From contig JAKOVD010000144.1 of NCBI GenBank assembly GCA_029782215.1, positions 1-64,000 of the forward strand: DNA of 64,000 bases, in the 5' to 3' direction. Below, in pieces: positions 32,542 to 41,112 of the stretch. The position numbers were made by a program, and so were the translations under genes. The stretch comes from Chloroflexota bacterium. GTDB taxonomy: Bacteria; Chloroflexota; Anaerolineae; J102. Position 1 is the stretch's first letter, and each line of letters begins with the position of its first letter. The notes under the pieces are model-generated. The model searched no databases and was not told the origin of the DNA. It saw only the letters and a program-made list of their open reading frames with translations.

Positions 32542-34032
32542 ATGACAAATCGTCGTCTCTTCACCGTCCTAGCGCTTGTCTTCGCATTGGCGCTGGTAGC
32601 CCTGCCTGTGGCGGCCGACACTGCTGCGGCCCCCGACCCCGGCACCGGCTCCACCACCACCTACCTGGTCAACAAGACCGCCAACCAGGCTTCGGTCAGC
32701 GTCTTCTATTACGATCAGGCCGGCAACTCGATCAACGGCCCCTCGCCTGTGATCCCCGGCAACGGTGACGTCGTCATCGACCCCGCCAGCAGCCAGCTTC
32801 CTCAGGGCTTCAACGGCGCCGGTGTGGCTTCGTCCAACCAGCCGCTGGCCGCAGTCGTCCAGACCGACTACACCGGTGGGCCTGGCGATGGCTACCAGGC
32901 TGGCGCCTACGCTGGCGTTTCGCAGGGATCCTCGAAGATCTGCTTCCCCTCGCTGTGGAAGTGGAGCTCGTCGGTCAACCAGCAGTCCGCCTTTGCCGTG
33001 CAGAACACCGGCACCTCGGCCGCTGCAGTCCAGATTGCCTACATCGGCCGCGATGGCGTGAGCCAGGGCACGTTCAACGACAACATCCCTGTGGGCGCCC
33101 AGCACACCTATGACCTGGGTGCACCGGGTGGCGCCATGCCGAATCTGCCTGCCGGATGGGCGGGTGCAGCCTCTGTGACCGTCACCAACGGCGGCACCGT
33201 GGCGGGCGTGGGCACGACCGATTATGCCGGTCGCTACACCGACTACAACGCCAGCGACTGCGCCAACGTGACCGGCGCCACCAACCTGGTGGTCCCCAGC
33301 CAGTACCGTGTCTGGGACGGCACCGCTGCCAACAAGAGCTGGAAGATTTGGTCGGCCATCAACATCCAGAACCTGTCGGGCGACACCGCCACCGTCCAGG
33401 TCGTCTACACCCCGCGCGACCCTGCCAAGCCGGTTGTGACGCTGAACAAGACCATCGCCCCGAACTCGGCCATTGGTCTCAACACCCGCAGCAGCCCCGA
33501 CAACCCGGCCGGCGCCTTTGACCCGATGGACGTCACCAATTCGTGGGACGGCACCGCCAAAGTCACCTCCGACAAGCCCGTGGTGGGCACTGTGATCACG
33601 CAGTGGAACCGCGGCGGCACCGAGATCGACGGCGCCTTCTACAGCGCCATCATCGACACGGCCGGCGCCACCACCTGGTTCGCCCCCAACGTCAAGCGCA
33701 TCCAGTCCAGTGGTCAGTGGACCAAGATCAGCGCCACCACCATTCAGAACCTGGGCAACGCCAGCGCCGACGTGACGGTCAGCTACTACAACAGCGCCGG
33801 CACCAAGGTCCTGGAGTTCGCCAACGAGTCTGTTGCTGCCGGTGCTGGCATCTCCTTCAACACCCGTGACGGCGGCGCCGGCCATCCGGCCAGCGCTATG
33901 GATCCGCTGGGCACCTCCTTCGTGGGCCATGTCAAGGTCGTCAGCAACAACGGCCAGCCTCTGGCTGTGACGATGAACGGCGTCCAGCGCCTGCCCTACG
34001 GCTCCACGGCCACCAACGGCATTCCCCAGTAG
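32542..34032 (+). CDS. Secreted protein of four beta-repeats, unknown function
   Basis: A 496-residue exported protein. Residues 1-25 are a clear signal peptide ending near VAADTA. The mature part is four units of roughly 100-125 residues, each opening with a pattern like I-Q-N-x-G then A-x-V-x-V-x-Y. Examples are VNKTANQASVSVFYYDQ, VQNTGTSAAAVQIAYIG, IQNLSGDTATVQVVYTP and IQNLGNASADVTVSYYN. Each unit ends in a strand like KPVVGTVITQ. Only two Cys are present in the mature part. AAGGAG precedes the ATG, and a strong terminator follows. It may be an abundant surface or matrix protein (inference). No named family recognised. Confidence 0.75.
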   Translation: MTNRRLFTVLALVFALALVALPVAADTAAAPDPGTGSTTTYLVNKTANQASVSVFYYDQAGNSINGPSPVIPGNGDVVIDPASSQLPQGFNGAGVASSNQPLAAVVQTDYTGGPGDGYQAGAYAGVSQGSSKICFPSLWKWSSSVNQQSAFAVQNTGTSAAAVQIAYIGRDGVSQGTFNDNIPVGAQHTYDLGAPGGAMPNLPAGWAGAASVTVTNGGTVAGVGTTDYAGRYTDYNASDCANVTGATNLVVPSQYRVWDGTAANKSWKIWSAINIQNLSGDTATVQVVYTPRDPAKPVVTLNKTIAPNSAIGLNTRSSPDNPAGAFDPMDVTNSWDGTAKVTSDKPVVGTVITQWNRGGTEIDGAFYSAIIDTAGATTWFAPNVKRIQSSGQWTKISATTIQNLGNASADVTVSYYNSAGTKVLEFANESVAAGAGISFNTRDGGAGHPASAMDPLGTSFVGHVKVVSNNGQPLAVTMNGVQRLPYGSTATNGIPQ

Positions 34033-34061
34033 CCTCCAAGCCTCCCTCTCCTCTCTGCAGC

Positions 34062-34097
34062 GACGAGCCGCCGTCACCAACGGCGGCTCGTCATTTT
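34062..34097 (+). terminator. Intrinsic terminator after the secreted repeat protein
   Basis: Perfect 12-bp stem 34062-34073 / 34081-34092, loop TCACCAA, then ATTTTG. Confidence 0.75.
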
Positions 34098-34128
34098 GTG
34101 CACTCACTTTTCTCTTCGCCATCCCCCC

Positions 34129-35244
34129 ATGCCCATTGACAATCTGGTCCAGGGCCGCATCACGGAGGAAATGCAGGAACTCACGGCCGGTTACTATCAG
34201 ATCGAGTCCGTGCGCATTGGCGTGCCCTTCCTGCGCTTTCCCAACGCCACCCGCCTGAGCGGGCACTTTCTCGCCCCCACCACCGAGGCGTACGACGCCA
34301 TCGCCGGACGCGCAGCCAGCCGGGGCGTCCTGGTCTTCTTCCGCAAAGAAGGGAACGAGCAGGTGGTGTATGCCGCCAACGGCACCATGCCCGCCGCGCC
34401 CGTGCGCTACCGGCTGGCCGCCGTCCTATTCGCGGTCACCCTGGTTTCTGTCTTCATCACCGGCGCCCTGCAGCAGACCGGTCCGGATGCAGCCATGACG
34501 ATCAACTGGCGCGAGGGATTGGCCTATGCTCTGCCCCTCATGGCTATCCTGCTGGCGCATGAGCTTGGTCACTTCTTCGTCGCACGGCACCACCGGATGT
34601 CGGTAAGCCCGCCCTTCTTCGTCCCCCTGCCCGTCGTTTCCCTGGGGACCCTGGGGGCCGTGATTGTGATGACCGCCCCCCCCAAGAACCGGCGGCAGCT
34701 CCTGGAGATGGGCGCGGCCGGCCCCCTGGCTGGTCTCGTCCTGGCGATTCCCATCCTTCTTGTGGGGCTGGCCCATTCCAGCGTCGGCCCGCCGCCCATC
34801 CAACCCTACATGCAGGAAGGCAACTCCCTGCTCTACGCCGGGCTTAAATTCCTCATGTTCGGCCAATTTCTGCCGGCCAATGGCATGGATGTCCAGCTCA
34901 GCAGCCTCGCCTTTGCCGGCTGGGTGGGTCTTCTGATCACCGCCCTCAACCTGATTCCCGCCGGGCAGCTCGACGGCGGCCATGCGGCTTTTACCCTGTT
35001 TGGCGAACGCATCCGGCCCCTCACCTGGGTCCTGATCGCTGGCATGATCGCCCTGGCCCTGGTCACCCGCTTTTGGGGCTGGCTGCTCTGGGCCGCCCTG
35101 CTGTTCATCTTCGGCCAGGTCTATGCGGTGCCGATGGATGACCTGACGCCGCTGGACGGCAGGCACAAAGCGTTGGCAGTGCTGATCCTGGTCCTGGCGG
35201 TGCTGCTCTTTATGGCCGTGCCGCTGCAGGTGGTGACACCCTGA
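34129..35244 (+). CDS. Site-2 protease family (M50) membrane protein, long form
   Basis: A 371-residue protein. About 90 N-terminal residues are a soluble domain. It is followed by about seven hydrophobic helices with LLAHELGHFFVARHH (zinc-binding HExxH) and IPAGQLDGGHAAF (third ligand Asp). The layout with a soluble front domain resembles the EGY1/chloroplast and cyanobacterial class of M50 proteases. ATG 34129 is taken as start; a TTG at 34096 is in frame but lies beside the preceding terminator. It is convergent with fumC across a shared hairpin. Confidence 0.88.
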   Translation: MPIDNLVQGRITEEMQELTAGYYQIESVRIGVPFLRFPNATRLSGHFLAPTTEAYDAIAGRAASRGVLVFFRKEGNEQVVYAANGTMPAAPVRYRLAAVLFAVTLVSVFITGALQQTGPDAAMTINWREGLAYALPLMAILLAHELGHFFVARHHRMSVSPPFFVPLPVVSLGTLGAVIVMTAPPKNRRQLLEMGAAGPLAGLVLAIPILLVGLAHSSVGPPPIQPYMQEGNSLLYAGLKFLMFGQFLPANGMDVQLSSLAFAGWVGLLITALNLIPAGQLDGGHAAFTLFGERIRPLTWVLIAGMIALALVTRFWGWLLWAALLFIFGQVYAVPMDDLTPLDGRHKALAVLILVLAVLLFMAVPLQVVTP

Positions 35245-35250
35245 CCGAAA

Positions 35251-35285
35251 AAGAAGTCCGACTTCTTGAAGAAGTCGGACTTCTT
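35251..35285. terminator. Bidirectional terminator between the M50 and fumC genes
   Basis: Perfect 15-bp inverted repeat 35251-35265 / 35271-35285 with loop TTGAA. A-rich on the left and T-rich on the right, so it can serve both converging genes. Confidence 0.75.
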
Positions 35286-35294
35286 CTTGGCAAC

Positions 35295-36677
35295 TTACTT
35301 CTCGATGCCGCCCTGGGTGAGCTTGGCCGGATTGAGGATGCGATCCAGCTCTTCGCGGGTCAGGTTGGTCATCTCATCCGCCACATCTTTCAGGCTGCGC
35401 CCTTCGGCATAGGCGGTCTTGGCCACCTTGGCGCCCAGCTCATAGCCGATGACGGGATTGAGCGCCGTCACCAGAATGGGATTCTTCTCGAGCAGACCGG
35501 CCATGTGCTCGGCATTGATGGTGAAACCGGCAATGGCTTTGTCGGCCAGCACGCGGGCGGCATTGCCCAACAGCTTCTCCGAAAGCAGCAGGTTGTGGGC
35601 CATCAACGGCAGCATGACGTTGAGCTGGAACACCCCCGACTGGCCGCCAAGGGTGACGGCCACGTCATTGCCGATCACCTGGGCGCAAACCATGGTCACG
35701 GCCTCGGGAATGACCGGGTTGACCTTGCCGGGCATGATGCTGGAGCCGGGCTGAAGGGCAGGCAAGGCGATCTCGCCCAGGCCGGCGATGGGACCGGAAT
35801 TCATCCAGCGCAGATCGTTGGCGATCTTCATCAGGCTGGCCGCGACGGTCTTGAGTTGGCCGCTGAGTTCCACGAGCGCGTCCGATGCTGCCAACGCCTC
35901 AAAGTAGTTCTCATTCGCGCGGAAGGCGCATCCCGTCCACTCGGCGAGGATGGAGGCGACGAGAGGGCCGAAGCGTGCGTCCGCATTGATGCCGGTGCCC
36001 ACAGCCGTACCACCCTGCGCCAACTGGCCGACACGGGACAGGGCCGATTCGATGCGTTCGATACCTTTGCGCATCTGCATCGCCCAGCCGCTCATCTCCT
36101 GGCCCATCGTGATCGGCATCGCATCCATCAGATGCGTGCGTCCGGTCTTGACCACGTCACCTGAGTCGCCGATCCTGGCGTAGATCACCGTGCGCAAATG
36201 GTTCAGGCCGGGAATCAGCGTGTCTTTGGCCTCAAGATAAGCGGCGACGTTGATGGCCGTAGGAATGACATCGTTGGACGACTGGCTCATGTTGACGTGG
36301 TCGTTGGGATGCACCTTGCGGCCCAACGCCTGCGTCGCCAGCGAGGCGATCACCTCGTTGGCGTTCATGTTCGTGCTGGTGCCCGAGCCTGTCTGGAAGA
36401 TGTCAATGGGGAATTGAGCATCCCACTTGCCGTCTGCCACCTCAAGGGCCGCCTTCTGGATCGCCTTTGACATATCCTCCGGCATCAGGCCCATAGAGAG
36501 GTTAGCCTGGGCGCAGGCAGCCTTTACCAGTCCCAGCGCCCTGATGAAGCTGCGGGAGAAGGGAATACCGCTGATGGGAAAGTTGTCCACGGCGCGCTGG
36601 GTCTGCGCACCGTACAGCGCCTCGATGGGCACGTGCACCTCGCCCATCGAGTCCTTTTCAATACGATAATCACTCAT
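35295..36677 (-). CDS. fumC: Class II fumarate hydratase
   Basis: A 460-residue enzyme of the citric acid cycle that interconverts fumarate and malate without a metal cluster. Motifs: TGSGTSTNMNANEV, SQSSNDVIPTA, GRTHLMDAMPI and the signature GSSIMPGKVNP. The ATG at 36677 has GGAAGG six bases upstream and gives MSDYRIEKDSMGEV; ATG 36722 would add 15 unsupported residues. Single-gene unit, ended by a perfect hairpin. Confidence 0.96.
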   Translation of the reverse strand: MSDYRIEKDSMGEVHVPIEALYGAQTQRAVDNFPISGIPFSRSFIRALGLVKAACAQANLSMGLMPEDMSKAIQKAALEVADGKWDAQFPIDIFQTGSGTSTNMNANEVIASLATQALGRKVHPNDHVNMSQSSNDVIPTAINVAAYLEAKDTLIPGLNHLRTVIYARIGDSGDVVKTGRTHLMDAMPITMGQEMSGWAMQMRKGIERIESALSRVGQLAQGGTAVGTGINADARFGPLVASILAEWTGCAFRANENYFEALAASDALVELSGQLKTVAASLMKIANDLRWMNSGPIAGLGEIALPALQPGSSIMPGKVNPVIPEAVTMVCAQVIGNDVAVTLGGQSGVFQLNVMLPLMAHNLLLSEKLLGNAARVLADKAIAGFTINAEHMAGLLEKNPILVTALNPVIGYELGAKVAKTAYAEGRSLKDVADEMTNLTREELDRILNPAKLTQGGIEK

Positions 36678-36774
36678 GGTTTGCCTTCCAGTTTTTCGAT
36701 GCCTGCTGGGGCTCTTTGTCATAGCGAGTACTCCATGCCGCGGGCCAGCAAGTGTCCGGGTAAGAAACTCCGCA

Positions 36775-36841
36775 TGTCACTGCGAAGGGCGCAGGCGCAA
36801 AGGCCAATTGGAGACTGCTTCGCTACGCTCGCAGTGACATC
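36775..36841. repeat. Short inverted-repeat element (genomic repeat type)
   Basis: A 67-bp element bounded by the perfect 12-bp inverted repeat ATGTCACTGCGA / TCGCAGTGACAT. The inner part includes GGAGACTGCTTCGCTACGCT. This is the class of small palindromic repeat, TCATTGCGAGCG-like, found scattered in many bacterial genomes. It lies between fumC and the PIG-L gene, in the only sizeable gap here. Confidence 0.65.
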
Positions 36842-36957
36842 GCAGGAGTGAATTTCCAAACAGGGGTTATAGCCTCGATACCGATTCTAGCACCGAGATG
36901 GCAATCGCGGTCATTCCGGGAAATGTCCCGGATCGATCGTACCAGGCGCTCCTCGTC

Positions 36958-37680
36958 TCAATCGAACCACAGCCGCTTGAAGGATTCGTAGTAGCGCAGC
37001 TCGTGCTCGGGCCCGGCCTTCGCCCACCGTTCGCGCACCCATTTTTCCATCTCGTCCAGGTCATCGAACTGGCTGACGTGCTGGCGGAGGGCCGCAATCT
37101 TGATGTCAAGCAGATCGGTGATGTCGATCTCGTGATTCGGGTCATCCACCATGCTCAACCACAATTCACGTATTGAGTGCGGCTCAAGCCCTTCCGCCAG
37201 CAGGTCGGGGAAGAACATGAGGTTGCCGGCCGCCGGGAAGATCGCCTCCAGGGTAGCCACACCGGCGTTACGATGGTCGGGGTGGTTGATATAACTATCG
37301 CCCCAGAAGTAGTTCTCTGGGTTCTGGCAGATGACGACATCGGGGCGAAACTGCCGGATGATGCGGACCAGCCGCTTGCGCAGGTCGCGCGTCGGCTGCA
37401 GGAAGCCGTCTTCCTCACCCAGGAAGTGGACTTCGCCGACGCCGAGGATGGCAGCGGCAGCACGCTGCTCCTGCATGCGGCGTTCCACCAGGTTGGGTAC
37501 CGTCACGGAGGGATCATGGTTGCCTTTGTCGCCCCCGGTGAGGACGACATAGACGACGGTGGCGCCTTGCGACGTCAACTGCTTCACGACGCCGCCGCAC
37601 GAGAACTCGGCGTCATCGGGGTGAGCCATCACGACAAGCACCCGCGCGATGGGGGGGCGATGGGACTGCGTTTCTTCAGA
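36958..37680 (-). CDS. PIG-L/LmbE family deacetylase
   Basis: A 240-residue zinc-dependent N-acetylglucosamine deacetylase family member. VVMAHPDDAEFSCGG (AHPDD) gives two zinc ligands and NHPDHRNAG the third. Such enzymes remove acetyl groups from GlcNAc-linked compounds, for example in mycothiol or bacillithiol synthesis or antibiotic side chains. No partner glycosyltransferase or thiol ligase is adjacent, so the substrate is unknown. ATG 37680 begins MSEETQSHRPP; an ATG at 37731 is in frame but would cross the ferredoxin terminator. Confidence 0.9.
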   Translation of the reverse strand, partial: SEETQSHRPPIARVLVVMAHPDDAEFSCGGVVKQLTSQGATVVYVVLTGGDKGNHDPSVTVPNLVERRMQEQRAAAAILGVGEVHFLGEEDGFLQPTRDLRKRLVRIIRQFRPDVVICQNPENYFWGDSYINHPDHRNAGVATLEAIFPAAGNLMFFPDLLAEGLEPHSIRELWLSMVDDPNHEIDITDLLDIKIAALRQHVSQFDDLDEMEKWVRERWAKAGPEHELRYYESFKRLWFD

Positions 37681-37712
37681 CATAGTCAGTGTGTGTGGTG
37701 CGCCAAGAAGCA

Positions 37713-37738
37713 AAGACCCTCGCCGCGGCAAGGGTCTT
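37713..37738 (-). terminator. Terminator after the ferredoxin gene
   Basis: AAGACCCT / AGGGTCTT stem (37713-37720 / 37731-37738) around a GC-rich loop; on the minus strand it is followed by TTGCTT. Confidence 0.5.
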
Positions 37739-37762
37739 CAGGGAATAGGAAGAGAGGCACCC

Positions 37763-38032
37763 CTAAGGTGCGGCGTTGTATCCGGGCCCGCTGCTGAAGA
37801 ACCGGGCGTTCAGGTCCACAGCTTTCTTGAACTCGCCGGGAACGTCGGGCTCGGGGAAAATGGCCTCGACCGGGCACTCCGCCACGCAGGCGCCGCAGTC
37901 GATGCAGGTATCGGGGTCGATGAAGTACCAGGGCCAGTCGTTCTCAGGGAAACCAGCCACGATGCACTCGACCGGACAGACTTCGGCGCAGGCGCCATCG
38001 CGAATGCAGGTGTCGACGATGACGTGGGGCAT
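37763..38032 (-). CDS. Two-cluster ferredoxin
   Basis: An 89-residue ferredoxin beginning MPHVIVDTCIRDGACAEVCP. The second cluster motif is canonical (CIDCGACVAECP). The first is C-x2-D-x2-C-x3-C, with Asp in place of the second Cys. Such an Asp is known to ligate the cluster in Pyrococcus ferredoxin, or the cluster may be 3Fe-4S. CGGAGG lies 10 bases before ATG 38032. It could serve the aldehyde ferredoxin oxidoreductase of this organism, but the two genes are 14 kb apart. Confidence 0.92.
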   Translation of the reverse strand: MPHVIVDTCIRDGACAEVCPVECIVAGFPENDWPWYFIDPDTCIDCGACVAECPVEAIFPEPDVPGEFKKAVDLNARFFSSGPGYNAAP

Positions 38033-38112
38033 GGAAGCGTAACCTCCGACAGGAAAAACCGGCAGTGCGGTTGACAAGGACGAACATGACCTTGGCGACA
38101 AGGCCAATAGCC

Positions 38113-38142
38113 ATTGTAACGGGCGGAGCAAGCGCCTGTCAA
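38113..38142 (-). promoter_or_regulatory. Strong promoter for the ferredoxin gene
   Basis: On the minus strand TTGACA (38137-38142), 18-base spacer, TACAAT (38113-38118). Leader of about 75 bases to ATG 38032. The queG stop lies 35 bases upstream. Confidence 0.7.
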
Positions 38143-38176
38143 CATGCGTGCATTTTCGTGCATCTTTCGTTTTTGC

Positions 38177-39382
38177 TCACGCCTGGCCAGCCCCGGCAGC
38201 CGTCAAGGCCGCCACCGTGGCGGCCCTGACTCCAGGTTCCTGGGCTAGTTCCAGGGCCGCCGCCAACACGCCGCGGCCGGCTCCCCCTGCCAACTGCCCC
38301 AGCGCCCAGGCGGCATGCCCGGCCACCAAGGGCGGGCTGTCGTGGAGGTGCATGGCCAGGGCCTCTCCAGCCGCCGGGTCGCCCCAGTTGCCCGCCGCCA
38401 CGCAGACATTGCGCAGAAACCCTTCCCATTTCGCCCGCAGCACGGGGCTGCCCCGGAAGCGGTCGGCAAAGGCCTGCCGGTCCAGCGCCAGGAGCTCGAT
38501 CAGCGGCGGCGACAGGCGGTCGGGGTGAGGCTGCAAGCGGGGATGCGCAGCCGCGGGGGCACGGCGGTTCCAGGGACATACCTCCTGGCAGACATCACAG
38601 CCGAACACCCAATTGCCCAGGCCCGGCCGCAGCACTTCCGGAATTTCCTGGCGCAGCTCGATGGTCAGGTACGAGATACAGCGTCGCGCATCCAGCAGGT
38701 GCGGCGAGACAAAGGCGCCGGTGGGACAGGCGTCCAAGCAGCGGGTGCAGCGCCCGCAGGCGCCGGTGCGCCCAGACGCCAACAGCCACTGCGGGCTTTG
38801 CTCTTCATCGTCCGGCCGTCCGGGACTCATCCGCTGCGGAGGTGGATCATACGCCAGGTGTTCGGGCACAAGCAGCCCGCCCAGGAACAGATAGGAGCCG
38901 AGACCGGGTCGGATCAGACAGGTATTCTTGCCGATGAAGCCCAGGCCCGCCTGCAACGCCCACGAACGTTCGAGCACCGGGGCGCTGTCCACAAAGACAC
39001 GGCCGTGGCTGCTGCGGCCCGTCTGCGCCCGCAGCCAGCCGTCCAGGTCGATCAGCGCCTCCCGCATGACCTCGTGGTAGTCGTCGCCCAGGGCATAGGC
39101 GGCGATCTGGCCGCGGCTGGGGTCGCGGCGCAGCCCGGGGTCGACAGGCCAGGCATAGCTCAGCCCGACCAGGATCAGGGACTGCGCTTCCGGCAGCAGC
39201 AGTCTCGGATCAGCCTTGGGCTCCGTGTGGCGGGCCAGGTAAGCCATGGCGCCGCCGTGGCCGGCCTCCACCCAGGCTGCGTAGCGGTCGTGGTCAGGGC
39301 TGGGCCCTACGGGCGCGATGGCGGCGGCATAGAAACCAAGCTCCAACGCCCAATCCTTGAGCGCAGAGGTGAGAGCCAGCAT
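38177..39382 (-). CDS. queG: Epoxyqueuosine reductase QueG
   Basis: A 401-residue cobalamin and Fe-S enzyme for the last step of queuosine synthesis in tRNA. The cluster motifs are CGRCTRCLDACPTGAF and CDVCQEVCPWNR. GFIGKNTCLI precedes them, and the C-terminal region (about 300-400) has HEAT-like helices. ATG 39382 gives MLALTSALKDWALELGF, the usual start of the family. ATG 39499 would add 39 residues without similarity. Single gene on the minus strand. Confidence 0.94.
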   Translation of the reverse strand: MLALTSALKDWALELGFYAAAIAPVGPSPDHDRYAAWVEAGHGGAMAYLARHTEPKADPRLLLPEAQSLILVGLSYAWPVDPGLRRDPSRGQIAAYALGDDYHEVMREALIDLDGWLRAQTGRSSHGRVFVDSAPVLERSWALQAGLGFIGKNTCLIRPGLGSYLFLGGLLVPEHLAYDPPPQRMSPGRPDDEEQSPQWLLASGRTGACGRCTRCLDACPTGAFVSPHLLDARRCISYLTIELRQEIPEVLRPGLGNWVFGCDVCQEVCPWNRRAPAAAHPRLQPHPDRLSPPLIELLALDRQAFADRFRGSPVLRAKWEGFLRNVCVAAGNWGDPAAGEALAMHLHDSPPLVAGHAAWALGQLAGGAGRGVLAAALELAQEPGVRAATVAALTAAGAGQA

Positions 39383-39595
39383 GCCGCCATTATGGCGACA
39401 GGAACCAGCATTGACAAAGACCGGGCAGGCCAGGCCAGCCAGGAATGAATTCGCACGGAGGCCCGCGCAGCGGCGGGGCACAGGCGACTGAAGTCGCAAC
39501 TGCGAACGAACACGGCCTCAACATGCTTCAGCGGGTTTCCCATCACAGACGCCGAATTCATGCGGCGGCAGCCTCATTCGCCGGACGTTTCCGGT
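39383..39595. other. Intergenic region between divergent queG and the argG leader
   Basis: About 210 bases with no convincing gene. Open frames here are short and look like chance. It must hold the queG promoter, but none was clear by eye. Confidence 0.5.
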
Positions 39596-39624
39596 TTGAC
39601 AGGCTGGCACGGCTCGGCTACTCT
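39596..39624 (+). promoter_or_regulatory. Promoter for the argG leader
   Basis: Consensus TTGACA (39596-39601), 17-base spacer, TACTCT (39619-39624). Transcription should begin near 39631, at the ATG of the leader ORF. Confidence 0.5.
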
Positions 39625-39630
39625 TGTTCC

Positions 39631-39690
39631 ATGCTACAGGCTCGCTCCAGGCGCATGCTCATTCGGGACGAAGGCAGGATGACCTCCTGA
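39631..39690 (+). CDS. Candidate arginine-rich leader peptide
   Basis: A 19-codon ORF from ATG 39631 to TGA 39690 encoding MLQARSRRMLIRDEGRMTS. Five of 19 codons are Arg, three of them within four positions. It lies between a promoter and an intrinsic terminator, upstream of argG-argJ, as in leader-peptide attenuators of amino-acid operons. Bases 39648-39655, which hold Arg codons AGG-CGC, can pair perfectly with 39701-39708. Predicted to be leaderless. Translation is inferred, not shown. The frame is also open upstream to 39445, but those residues show no support. Confidence 0.45.
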   Translation: MLQARSRRMLIRDEGRMTS

Positions 39691-39723
39691 CCTGATCCGC
39701 TGCGCCTGCCCCGCCCCGAAACA

Positions 39724-39757
39724 AACCACGATGGAGTTCCTCCTCGTGGTTTTTTTT
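39724..39757 (+). terminator. Intrinsic terminator inside the argG leader region
   Basis: AACCACGA (39724-39731) pairs with TCGTGGTT (39744-39751), extended inward by GGAG/CTCC, and is followed by a run of T to 39757. It lies 34 bases after the leader stop and 86 before the argG ATG, so it can only end a short upstream transcript or act as an attenuator. Confidence 0.75.
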
Positions 39758-39842
39758 CTGCCGTCCGCCCGTCTCACGCAACACGCATCACGCCATCACG
39801 TATCACCTTCCACCTTCACCCTTTGTTTCCGGAGCACCACCC

Positions 39843-41108
39843 ATGAACCCGCGTCCCAAAGTCAAGAAAGTCGTCCTCGCCTATTCGGGCGGGCTCGATA
39901 CCTCCGTTATCGTGCCCTGGCTGCGCAACACCTACGGCTGTGAGGTCATCTGCTTCTGCGCCAACATCGGCCAGGAAGAGGAGCTGTCCGGCCTGGAAGC
40001 CAAGGCCATTGCCTCCGGCGCCAGCAAGTGCTATATCGAGGACCTGCGCCTCGAGTTCCTCACCGACTTCGTCATCCCCACCATGCAGGCCGGAGCCGTC
40101 TACGAACGCAAGTACCTGCTCGGCACCTCGATGGCGCGGCCTCTCATCGCCAAGCGCATGGTCGAGGTCGCCGAAATGGAGGGCGCCGACGCCGTCGCCC
40201 ATGGGGCCACTGGCAAAGGGAACGACCAGGTCCGCTTCGAGCTGACCGTCATGGCGCTGAACCCGCGGCTGCGCATCATTGCCCCGTGGCGCGAGTGGGA
40301 AATTCGCAGCCGCAAGGACGCGCTCGACTACGCCGCCGAACACCACGTGCCCGTCACCGCCACGGAGAAATCGATCTACAGTCGCGATCGCAACCTGGTG
40401 CACATGAGCCATGAGGGCGGCCTGCTGGAGGACCCCTGGAACGAGCCGGAAGAACCGATGTATACGCTGACCACCGCGCCCGAAAACGCCCCTAACGAAC
40501 CCGAGTTTGTCGAGATCGACCTGCGGGCGGGCGTCCCGGTGCGCGTCAACGGCGTGGCGCGCGGTTTGCTCGGCATCATGGAGGAACTGAACCGCCTGGG
40601 CGCCAAACACGGCATCGGCCGCGTCGACCTGGTCGAGAACCGGCTGGTGGGGATGAAGTCGCACGGCGTCTACGAGACTCCCGGCACAACCCTGCTCTAC
40701 GAGGCCCACGCTGCCCTGGAACAGCTTTGCCTGGACAAGGAGACCCTGCACTTCAAGCAGATCGTGGGCCTGCGCTATGCCGAGCTGGTCTACAACGGCC
40801 AATGGTACACCCCCCTGCGGGAGGCGTTGGACACCTTCGTTAAGACGACCGAAGCCAACATCACCGGCACCGTGCGCTTCAAGCTCTACAAGGGCAATGC
40901 TATCCTGGTCGGCCGCAAGAGCCCGAACAGCCTGTACCGCGAGGATTATGTCACCTTCATGGAGGACGACGTCTACAATCAGAAGGATGCCGAGGGCTTC
41001 ATCAAGCTCTTCGGCCTGCCGCTGAAGGTGCAGGCGCTGCTCGAGATCGAAGGGCACGGCGTCTCCCGCTATCGCTCTGCCGACTACACCAAGTTCAAAC
41101 GAGACTGA
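39843..41108 (+). CDS. argG: Argininosuccinate synthase
   Basis: A 421-residue enzyme that joins citrulline and aspartate using ATP, the penultimate step of arginine synthesis. The PP-loop is [12 protein letters not shown] (about 13-24), followed later by [14 protein letters not shown] and the citrulline-binding SIYSRDRNL. Length is typical. CCGGAG precedes the ATG. argJ starts 4 bases after the stop. Transcription is probably controlled by the leader and terminator upstream. Confidence 0.97.
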   Translation: MNPRPKVKKVVLAYSGGLDTSVIVPWLRNTYGCEVICFCANIGQEEELSGLEAKAIASGASKCYIEDLRLEFLTDFVIPTMQAGAVYERKYLLGTSMARPLIAKRMVEVAEMEGADAVAHGATGKGNDQVRFELTVMALNPRLRIIAPWREWEIRSRKDALDYAAEHHVPVTATEKSIYSRDRNLVHMSHEGGLLEDPWNEPEEPMYTLTTAPENAPNEPEFVEIDLRAGVPVRVNGVARGLLGIMEELNRLGAKHGIGRVDLVENRLVGMKSHGVYETPGTTLLYEAHAALEQLCLDKETLHFKQIVGLRYAELVYNGQWYTPLREALDTFVKTTEANITGTVRFKLYKGNAILVGRKSPNSLYREDYVTFMEDDVYNQKDAEGFIKLFGLPLKVQALLEIEGHGVSRYRSADYTKFKRD

Positions 41109-41112
41109 GGCC

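Noticed and set aside
32569..34266. 565-codon minus-strand open frame
   Set aside because: It is fully antisense to the signal-peptide-bearing repeat protein, contains no recognisable domain, and is explained by high GC third positions.
39445..39630. N-terminal extension of the Arg-rich leader ORF
   Set aside because: In frame with the leader but upstream of the predicted promoter start, and it shows no ribosome site. Only the last 19 codons are called.
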